DNA from: Streptomyces cucumeris
Lineage (GTDB): Bacteria; Actinomycetota; Actinomycetes; Streptomycetales; Streptomycetaceae
Direction of reading: 5' to 3'
Length of the DNA stretch: 64,000 bases
NCBI RefSeq assembly: GCF_024295805.1
Contig: NZ_JANCLX010000041.1
Coordinates: 1-64,000, forward strand
This document shows, in pieces, positions 43,065 to 49,747 of this stretch; the first letter of the stretch is position 1; every line of letters starts with the position of its first letter. The position numbers and the translations under genes are program-made. A model generated the notes under the pieces. It was not told the DNA's origin, ran no database searches, and saw nothing but the letters and a program-made list of their open reading frames with translations.

Positions 43065-44293
43065 CTGGGGAGGTCCTTCCACGGGATGGTCTTGTCGGTC
43101 CGGGGCTCCGGCGGCAGTCCGAGCACCCGCTCGGCGATCACGTTGCGCAGGACCTCCGTGGTGCCGCCCTCGATCGAGTTGCCCTTCGTCCGGAGGTAGA
43201 AGAAGCCGTACGAACGGGTGGAGAAGTCGTCGTCGGGCTCCGGCCGCCGGAAGGTCCAGTCGTCGTAACCGAGCCCTTCCTCACCGAGGAGGTCCAGGGC
43301 CAGCCCGGACATCCGCTGGTTGAGACCGGCGAACGAGATCTTCGCGGCGGAGCCCTCCGGACCCGGATGTCCGGCCGCGAGCTGCTGGCGCAGCCGCTCC
43401 GCGGTCAGCCGCAGCGCCTCGGCGTCCACCCAGGCGCGCACCACCGAGGAGTGCAGCCCGGGGGTGCGCAGTTCGGGCCGCTCGCGCCAGAGCCGGGCCA
43501 GTCCGCCGGCCAGACCGCCCTCGCGGGGCATCGCCCCGGCGCCGATGGCGACCCGCTCGTTCATCAGCGTGCCGGACGCCACCTTCCAGCCGTCGCCGAC
43601 CGCGCCCACCCGGTGGGTGTCCGGGATCCGCACATCGGTCAGGAACACCTCGTTGAACTCGGCCTCACCGGTGGCCTGGCGCAGCGGCCGCACCTCGACC
43701 CCGGGGGCCCGCATGTCGATCAGGAAGTAGCTCAGGCCCTGGTGCTTGGGCAGTTCGGGACCGGTCCGGGCGACCAGCAGCCCCCAGTGCGCCTCGTGTG
43801 CCACCGAGGTCCACACCTTCTGGCCGTTGACCACCCAGTCACCGGTGGCCTCGTCCGGCTCCGCGCGGGTGGCCAGCGCCGCGAGGTCCGAACCCGCGCC
43901 CGGCTCGCTGAAGAGCTGGCACCACACCTCCTCGCGGGTGAACAGCGGCCGCAGGAACCGCTTCTTCTGCGCCTCGTCACCGAAGGTGAGCAGCACCGGG
44001 GCGGCCATACCCAGCCCGATGGTGTGCAGCCCCGGGGCGCGTGGCGGTGCCCCGGCGGCCGTGAGTTCGTCGTCCACCGCGGACTGCAGGGCACGGGGCG
44101 CGCCCAGCCCGCCGTGTCCGGGCGGGAAGTGCACCCAGGCGAGTCCGGCGTCGAACAGCGCGCCCAGGAACTCCACCGGGTCGGTCGTGGCCGGGTCGTG
44201 GGCGGAGACGAAGTCCTGGACGGCCGACCTGAGCCGGTCGGCCGTCCACGCTCCGTCCGTCCGCGCGCCGCGCGCCGGTTGTGCTGATGCCAT
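43061..44293 (-). CDS. Acyl-CoA dehydrogenase, first subunit of a coupled pair
   Basis: The 410-aa protein has the full acyl-CoA dehydrogenase layout. It shows the N-terminal helices, the FAD/substrate motif CQLFSEPGAGSDLAAL and WVVNGQKVWTS (about 135-170), and the C-terminal GNSIEGGTTEVLRNVIAERVLGLP. In that last motif the position of the usual catalytic Glu (EGT) is Gly, so the base must come from elsewhere or from the partner, as in heteromeric sterol-type dehydrogenases. It desaturates acyl-CoA at C2-C3 with FAD. AAAGG lies before the ATG at 44293. A candidate operator at 44516-44534 lies 223 bases upstream. Confidence 0.9.
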   Translation of the reverse strand: MASAQPARGARTDGAWTADRLRSAVQDFVSAHDPATTDPVEFLGALFDAGLAWVHFPPGHGGLGAPRALQSAVDDELTAAGAPPRAPGLHTIGLGMAAPVLLTFGDEAQKKRFLRPLFTREEVWCQLFSEPGAGSDLAALATRAEPDEATGDWVVNGQKVWTSVAHEAHWGLLVARTGPELPKHQGLSYFLIDMRAPGVEVRPLRQATGEAEFNEVFLTDVRIPDTHRVGAVGDGWKVASGTLMNERVAIGAGAMPREGGLAGGLARLWRERPELRTPGLHSSVVRAWVDAEALRLTAERLRQQLAAGHPGPEGSAAKISFAGLNQRMSGLALDLLGEEGLGYDDWTFRRPEPDDDFSTRSYGFFYLRTKGNSIEGGTTEVLRNVIAERVLGLPPEPRTDKTIPWKDLPR

Positions 44294-44515
44294 GCGGATT
44301 GCCTTTCGGAGGGCGGGCGCCGGGCTCGACGGCCCGGCGCACTGATCCGGTGCGGAAGGACCCGCGCCGCCCCCGGGGGCCGCCGCTTCGGCCCCGCTCG
44401 GGGGCGGAGCGGGATAGCCCCTGGCCGGCCTGACACCGCCGGGGCTTCGCGGCCTGGGTTCCGTCCCCACGGCCCGGCCGCCGTCTCCAGTGGACCACCG
44501 TCCCGCACCATGACG

Positions 44516-44534
44516 TGGAGTGATCGCTACTCCA
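44516..44534. promoter_or_regulatory. Candidate operator, site A (TGGAGT-7-ACTCCA)
   Basis: TGGAGT (44516-44521) and ACTCCA (44529-44534) are a perfect six-base inverted repeat around GATCGCT. The site lies between the thioesterase stop (44562) and the acyl-CoA dehydrogenase pair, and is the most symmetric of the three related sites. Confidence 0.5.
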
Positions 44535-44561
44535 TCGTGGCGCTCCGCGGGGAGGCGTACA

Positions 44562-44996
44562 TCACGCCCAGGGATCCAGCTCCACAACCGCCTTCCGGGC
44601 CGCCTCCAGCAGGGGATCCGCCATCGGGACCGCCTTGCGCGCCACGGTGTCCATATGCACCCCCGTCAGCACGGTCACGGCACAGAGCTCACCGGTGACC
44701 GCGTGCTCCATCCGGTGGCAGAAGCGCACCACCTTGCTCTTCGCCTCCAGGAACGCGGAGCGGATCACCACGGTGTCCCCGGCGTGCAACTCCCGCCGGT
44801 AGGAGATCCGCTGGTCCACCGCCGCGGTGCCACGGCCCTCGGACCGCAGATAGTCCGGGGTCAGCCCGATGGAGGCGAGCAGTTGCCAGGTGGCCTCGTC
44901 GAACTTGCCCACGTACCACATGACGTTCATATGTCCCATGTGGTCGCAGTGCCACGGGTACACCGTGCCCCGGTAGGTGACCGCCAACTCCGTCAT
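44562..44996 (-). CDS. Hotdog-fold acyl-CoA thioesterase (4HBT family)
   Basis: The 144-aa protein is a single hotdog domain of the 4-hydroxybenzoyl-CoA thioesterase type: WHCDHMGHMNVMWYVGKFDEATW carries the catalytic Asp (in CDHMGHMN), followed by RISYRRELHAGDTVVIRS and VVRFCHRM. It hydrolyses acyl-CoA to free acid and CoA in the cytoplasm, perhaps as a release valve for the surrounding acyl-CoA pathway. It is on the same strand as the dehydrogenase pair, 268 bp upstream of it, with its own candidate operator upstream (site B). Confidence 0.87.
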   Translation of the reverse strand: MTELAVTYRGTVYPWHCDHMGHMNVMWYVGKFDEATWQLLASIGLTPDYLRSEGRGTAAVDQRISYRRELHAGDTVVIRSAFLEAKSKVVRFCHRMEHAVTGELCAVTVLTGVHMDTVARKAVPMADPLLEAARKAVVELDPWA

Positions 44997-45061
44997 CCGT
45001 GCCTGTCTCCCTGTTCCGCCGTGCTGATCAACTCACGTTAGGGGGTGCGCCGGACACGGCG

Positions 45062-45080
45062 ATGAGCAATGGGTACTCCA
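45062..45080. promoter_or_regulatory. Candidate operator, site B (ATGAGC-7-ACTCCA)
   Basis: ATGAGC (45062-45067), a seven-base spacer and ACTCCA (45075-45080) lie 66 bases upstream of the thioesterase ATG. The right half extends to ACTCCATCG, shared exactly with site A at 44529-44537; the left half matches only at GAG. Confidence 0.4.
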
Positions 45081-45169
45081 TCGCGCCCCGCGCCGGGACG
45101 ACGGGGGCGACGGGGAGGGCCGGGAGGGGAGTGGAAAGGGGGCCGGAAGAGGTCCGGGGCGCGGGGAGT

Positions 45170-47728
45170 TCAGGCGGGCAGCAGGGCGCTCAGCTCACGC
45201 CGGTCGCCGACCCCCAGCTTCTGGTACACGCGGTACAGCGTGTTGCCGACCGTACGCGGTGAGACCACCAGCCGGGCGGCGATCTCCTTGTCGGTGAGGC
45301 CACGCGCGGCCAGGGCCGCCACCGTGCGCTCCCGCGGCGACAGCGTCGGGCCCTCGCCCAGGAAGTACAGCGGGGGAGTGATCACCTCACCGCAGCCGCG
45401 CAGCAGCGTCCTGGCCTGCGTGGTGGCCGCGGTGGCGGCGCGGGCCCGGCCGGCCCGCCGCTGGAGCCGGGCCAGCTCGGCGTACCCCTCGGCCGCGTAC
45501 AACTGTGCTCCGCACTCGGCCAGGGTCCGGCAGACCCGGCTCAGCATCCGCTCGTCCCCGGCGGACACCGCGCGGGCGTAGTGCAGCCGCGCGTGCAGAT
45601 ACGGACCCTGCACCGGCAGGTCGTCACGGACGGCCGTATGCGGTTCCACACCCAGCCGGGCGCCCTCGTGCAGCGCCATCACCGCGTCCCCGTACGCGGC
45701 TTCGCCCAGCGCGACCTCCACGGCGCCTTCGAGCAGCCGGGCGGCCGCCACCTGGTCACCGTCGCGGTGTGCGGTACGGGCCCGCGCCACTGCCAGCGCG
45801 GTGGCGTGCGGGCCCGGCTCCACGTCGCGCAGCGCGTCCTCGGCCGACGCGGTCCCGGCGCGGCCGGGCACGGCGGGCAGTCCGCCGCGCACCAGCGCGG
45901 CGCAGATGAGCGCCTGGTCCTGCCATGCCTGCCACCCCACCTGGTAGGCGGGCGTGAAGCTGACGTAGGGCAGTGCCTCATGCAGTCTGCCGCGCTCGTG
46001 CAGGGCCCAGCCCAGGGCCAGTCCGCGCTGGGCGTCGACCCGGACCCGGTGTCCCTCGGTCGCCTCCCGGTACGCCCTGGTGAGCAGTGACTCGGCCTCC
46101 TCCAGCCGGCCCGCGTACAGCAGCGCCATGGAGTACATCTCGTCCATCCAGCCGCGGTCGCAGTGGTCGGCCGACCCGGTGCCGAACAGTTCGTGGTGGA
46201 GGTCGAGCGCGTCCAGCGGACGCCCCTGGCGGCACAGCGTGGCCATGGCCAGCAGCGTCGCCTCGGTGGTGCGCGCGGGGGAGCGGCGCACCTGCGGCGG
46301 CACCTCGGTGGGCGTACTGCGGAACCGCCCCCGGAAGTACGCGGCCAACCCCTCGGCGGCCTCCCGCTGTTCTTCCGGCAGCCGCGCCGTCAGCAACTCG
46401 GCCTCACGGTAGCGGCCCTGGAGGATCAGCGCCCGTGCCACCAGCGGATCCAGCCGGGCCCGGATGTCCTTGCCCCCGGGCAGGGCCTGTGCCTCGGCCG
46501 CCAGCCGCCGCAGCGCCTCGAACTCCGCCTCGGCCAGCAGGACCCGGCCGAGCAGCCCGGCCGCATCCGGTGTGCGGTAGGTGTGCCACGCGGCCCGTGC
46601 CAGCCGGGCGGCGACGGGCAGTTCATAGGCGCGCAGAGCGTACCGGGTGGCGTCCAGCAGCACCGGTTCGACCGGTACGCAGCCGGTGTCCAGTTGCCAC
46701 CTCGCCACCGTCACCCACTCCGCGGGCCGGGCGTCGCCACGCGCCTGGAGCGCCGCGGCCCAGGTGTCCAGCCAGTGCCTGCTGCGCAGCGCCGCCGCCT
46801 CCTGCCGCAGCACATGGCCCAGATAGGGGTGGCGGACGGTCACCGTGGACACCGGCCGGACGGCCTCCGCGCCATGGCCGCCCACCGCCCGGATCAGCCC
46901 CTGGTCCTCCAGGGCGAGCAGCGCCGGAACGCCGACCACGTCCTCCAGGACCTCCAGCCGTGCCGGTTCGGCCAGCGCGATCAGTTGCAGGGCGTCGCGC
47001 CGCACCTCGGAGAGGGCGTCGAGGTCCTGTGCCACCAGATCGCGCAGGGCGCCGGAGACCGGGACGGTGTCATCGGCCAGGTGCCAGTGGGCGCCCTGCC
47101 GTGACAGCAGCCCCTGACCGATCGCGGCCCGCAGCACCTCCCGCAGCAGCAGCGGGTTCCCGGCCGACATCGCCGCGAACCGGATGACGCTGGACCGGGT
47201 CAGCCGGTCGCCCGTCATCGTCCCGGCCAGCCGCCGGGCGCCCACCGCGTCCAGCGGCGCCAGCTCCAGCCGGCTCAGCCGCTGGTCCTTCCAGAGCGTG
47301 TGCAGCCGGGGGTCGACCCGTTCGGTGTCCCCGGTGACCAGGAGCTTGACCGTGGCCCGGGCGGCGAGCAGGAGCAGTGCGTCCACACCCTCGCGGGAGA
47401 GCTGGGGGGCGTCGTCGACACACACCACACGCGGACCGCGCGGGTGGTGCCGGAGCAGCCGCGACACCTCCTCGGGCGTCTCGACGGGCGTGATCCACTC
47501 CACCCTGGTCACCATCGTGGTGATCTCCTGGGCCAGCCGGGTCTTCCCCACTCCGGGGCCGCCCGTGATCCAGACACCTCCGGAGCCGCCGTTCAACGCC
47601 CCCAGAGCCAGGGCGAGTTCACGCTCGCGTCCGGCCAGGGACGGACGGTCGGACACCACCGGGCCGAGCGGTCCCGGCGCGGAACCGGTGGGAATCGGGG
47701 ACGCCGCCGCGCGCACGGCTGAAGTCAT
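45170..47728 (-). CDS. LAL-type LuxR-family transcriptional regulator (second)
   Basis: The 852-aa protein has an ATPase module with Walker A WITGGPGVGKTRLAQE (about 48-63) and Walker B VVCVDDAPQLSR, a long helical TPR-like region, and a C-terminal LuxR helix-turn-helix (LSPRERTVAALAARGLTDKEIAARLVVSPRTV in pieces, about 795-835). It is a second LAL in the same island, only moderately similar to the one at 39036. I chose the ATG at 47728 because AGAGG lies just upstream; ATGs at 47746 and 47758 lack good sites. It may control the thioesterase and dehydrogenase genes downstream. Confidence 0.88.
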   Translation of the reverse strand: MTSAVRAAASPIPTGSAPGPLGPVVSDRPSLAGRERELALALGALNGGSGGVWITGGPGVGKTRLAQEITTMVTRVEWITPVETPEEVSRLLRHHPRGPRVVCVDDAPQLSREGVDALLLLAARATVKLLVTGDTERVDPRLHTLWKDQRLSRLELAPLDAVGARRLAGTMTGDRLTRSSVIRFAAMSAGNPLLLREVLRAAIGQGLLSRQGAHWHLADDTVPVSGALRDLVAQDLDALSEVRRDALQLIALAEPARLEVLEDVVGVPALLALEDQGLIRAVGGHGAEAVRPVSTVTVRHPYLGHVLRQEAAALRSRHWLDTWAAALQARGDARPAEWVTVARWQLDTGCVPVEPVLLDATRYALRAYELPVAARLARAAWHTYRTPDAAGLLGRVLLAEAEFEALRRLAAEAQALPGGKDIRARLDPLVARALILQGRYREAELLTARLPEEQREAAEGLAAYFRGRFRSTPTEVPPQVRRSPARTTEATLLAMATLCRQGRPLDALDLHHELFGTGSADHCDRGWMDEMYSMALLYAGRLEEAESLLTRAYREATEGHRVRVDAQRGLALGWALHERGRLHEALPYVSFTPAYQVGWQAWQDQALICAALVRGGLPAVPGRAGTASAEDALRDVEPGPHATALAVARARTAHRDGDQVAAARLLEGAVEVALGEAAYGDAVMALHEGARLGVEPHTAVRDDLPVQGPYLHARLHYARAVSAGDERMLSRVCRTLAECGAQLYAAEGYAELARLQRRAGRARAATAATTQARTLLRGCGEVITPPLYFLGEGPTLSPRERTVAALAARGLTDKEIAARLVVSPRTVGNTLYRVYQKLGVGDRRELSALLPA

Positions 47729-47820
47729 GCTGCCTCTTTCAGACATCGAGAGAGACATCAGCCTCGGTCACCACTGGGGGCACCGCATCCGTAGAACTAC
47801 CGGTGCCGGTCTCCTGATGC

Positions 47821-48375
47821 TCAGGCCCGGGCGCGCCGGTGTGCCGCGACCCGCTCACGGGTGGCACACCGCCGGGAGCAGTAGCGGCGCTCGGGCCCAC
47901 TGCCCAGGGTGAGGAAGACGTTCCCGCAGCTCGGCGAGGCGCACACACCGCCGGGCGGCCGCTGGCGGTCCCAGATCAGCACGGTCAGCGCCATACAGGA
48001 CGAGGCGAGGAACCACTCGCCCCACGGGGCGTCGTCATCGCTGTCGAGATGGGGGTGCCACGGGGAGGTGCCGTCGTGCGAGCTGAGCCGGATCCGGCCG
48101 GTCCCCCTGCGCAGCAGGCCGTTGAGCACGGACGCGGCGCGGTCGGTGTCCTCGGCGGCGAACACCGTGCGCAGCAGCGCGGCGGCGCCGCGCATCGCGG
48201 CGATGTCCTCGGCGGTCAGGTCGAGGGGGGCCGGTTCGCCATGGGTGAGCAGTACCTCCGCGACCGCGGCGGGGTCGGGCCGCTCCTCGGTGAGGGCGTT
48301 GATCAGGGCTGCGGTGCGGTGTGCGGTCGCCTGCACCGAATGCCGGGTGGACCAGTCGTCGTTCGCGGTCGCCAT
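47821..48375 (-). CDS. CGNR zinc-finger regulator (ABATE domain)
   Basis: The 184-aa protein has the N-terminal ABATE/DUF1470 region (ALINALTEERPDPAAVAEVLL ... AMRGAAALLRTVFAA) and a C-terminal CGNR zinc finger: CASPSCGNVFLTLGSGPERRYCSRRCATRERVAAHRRAR in pieces, with four Cys for metal binding and a basic tail. CGNR proteins are likely stress-linked transcription regulators. The gene is divergent from an MFS pump across 57 bp rich in GTAAC/GTTAC repeats, so it probably regulates itself and that pump. Confidence 0.87.
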   Translation of the reverse strand: MATANDDWSTRHSVQATAHRTAALINALTEERPDPAAVAEVLLTHGEPAPLDLTAEDIAAMRGAAALLRTVFAAEDTDRAASVLNGLLRRGTGRIRLSSHDGTSPWHPHLDSDDDAPWGEWFLASSCMALTVLIWDRQRPPGGVCASPSCGNVFLTLGSGPERRYCSRRCATRERVAAHRRARA

Positions 48376-48385
48376 GGGCCCCAAT

Positions 48386-48423
48386 GTAACGCACCTGGTG
48401 CAGTTTTGAGTTACCTGCGTAAC
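48386..48423. promoter_or_regulatory. Repeat-rich divergent promoter of the CGNR/MFS pair
   Basis: GTAAC (48386-48390), GTTAC (48410-48414) and GTAAC (48419-48423) lie in 38 bases; the last two form GTTAC-CTGC-GTAAC. CACC-T-GGTG (48392-48400) adds another palindrome. This is the probable binding site of the CGNR regulator. Confidence 0.5.
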
Positions 48424-48432
48424 GTGCAGAGC

Positions 48433-49698
48433 ATGGAAAAGCGTTACTCGCTCAGGAGGTATCTGTTCGGTGCGGCCGTCGGCCGCACCGGGGACGAGAC
48501 GGCGGGCCCCGCGCTGCTGCTGGCCGGGCTCGCGCTCACCGGCTCGGCGGCCTCGGCGTCGTTCCTGCTGGCGGGCTGTACGGTCGCGGCGGCGGTGGGC
48601 GGCCCCCTGATCGGGGCGCTGCTCGACCGGTCCGCCCGGCCGGGCCGGGTACTGGCCGCCGCGCTCGCCCTGCATGCCCTGGCGCTGACCGCGATCCTGC
48701 TGAGCCTGGGCCGGGCGCCGTTCGCGGTCACCTTCGCCATCGCGGTGGTCGCGGGGGTGCCGGGGCCGGTGCTGTCGGGCGGCTGGACCTCCCAGCTCTC
48801 CCGGCTGATGGCGCCGGAGGCGGTGCCGAGAGCCGGTGCGCTGGACGCCATGACCTTCAGCCTGGGAGCGCTGATGGGCCCTGCCCTCGCCGGGCTGGTC
48901 GCGGTCGTGGCCGGTGCCCCGGCCGCGGTGGCGACGGCCGTCGCCCTGCTCTGCCTGGCGCTGCCGACGGCCTGGACGCTGCCCCCGGTCGGACGGACGC
49001 CACCGGGGCGCCCGGTCGCGCCCGGGGATGGCCGCGCGTTCCCGCCGGCCGTTCTGGCCGAACTCACCGCCGGAGTACGGGCGATCCTCCGCAACCGGCC
49101 GCTCGCCCGCGCCACCGCCACCTCCGTGGTCCTCTGCGCGGGCGAGGGTGCGTTCCTCGCCTGCTGTCCGCTGCTCGGTGCCGGAGCCCTCGGCGGGGCG
49201 GACCGCGGGGCGCTGCTGCTCTCCGCCTCCGCCGCCGCGTCGCTCGTCGCGAACGCGCTGCTCGCCCGCCGAGCGCGACTGCCGCGCCCCGACGCCGTCA
49301 TCGGGGGCAGCGCCCTCGTCCTGGCCGTGGCCGCGCTGCTGGCGGCCACGGGAGCCCCCGCCATGGTCATCGCCGCCGCTCTGCTCGCCGGTGCCGCCGA
49401 AGGGCCCGGTCTCACCGCCTTGTTCGCGGTGCGCCACCGGGAAGCGCCGGAGCGGCTGCGCGGCCGGATCGTCACCACAGGGGCCAGTCTGAAGATCACC
49501 GGCTTCGCCCTCGGCGCGGGCCTGGCCGGGGCGCTCGCCGTTCACACCCTGCCGGGTGCGCTGATCGCCGCGGCCGGATTCGGGGTGCTCGCGGCGCTCG
49601 TGAACGGTCTGATGTCCCGTCGGTCACCGCAACCCCCTGCCCCGGGGCGGGATCCCGCGCGCCTCGGGGACACCGTTCCGCCCGCGACCGCGCCGTAG
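48433..49698 (+). CDS. MFS transporter, divergent from the CGNR regulator
   Basis: The 421-aa protein has about 12 hydrophobic helices with a motif A-like loop after helix 2 (GALLDRSARPGRVLAAAL) and RLRGRIVTTGASLKITGF in the second half. Arg- and Ala-rich loops and lack of a signal peptide fit a proton-driven efflux MFS. The ATG at 48433 has no strong ribosome site. Its expression is probably controlled by the CGNR regulator through the 57-bp divergent region. A hairpin terminator separates it from the convergent UvrA-like gene. Confidence 0.82.
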   Translation: MEKRYSLRRYLFGAAVGRTGDETAGPALLLAGLALTGSAASASFLLAGCTVAAAVGGPLIGALLDRSARPGRVLAAALALHALALTAILLSLGRAPFAVTFAIAVVAGVPGPVLSGGWTSQLSRLMAPEAVPRAGALDAMTFSLGALMGPALAGLVAVVAGAPAAVATAVALLCLALPTAWTLPPVGRTPPGRPVAPGDGRAFPPAVLAELTAGVRAILRNRPLARATATSVVLCAGEGAFLACCPLLGAGALGGADRGALLLSASAAASLVANALLARRARLPRPDAVIGGSALVLAVAALLAATGAPAMVIAAALLAGAAEGPGLTALFAVRHREAPERLRGRIVTTGASLKITGFALGAGLAGALAVHTLPGALIAAAGFGVLAALVNGLMSRRSPQPPAPGRDPARLGDTVPPATAP

Positions 49699-49712
49699 GC
49701 CGCCCGGCGTCC

Positions 49713-49742
49713 GGTGGCCCCGGGGAGGTCCCCGGGACCACC
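49713..49742. terminator. Terminator between MFS and UvrA-like genes
   Basis: GGTGG-CCCCGGGG at 49713 onward pairs with the matching CCCCGGG-CCACC arm ending near 49742 around AGGT. It lies between convergent stops at 49698 and 49748. Confidence 0.6.
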
Positions 49743-49747
49743 GGTGG

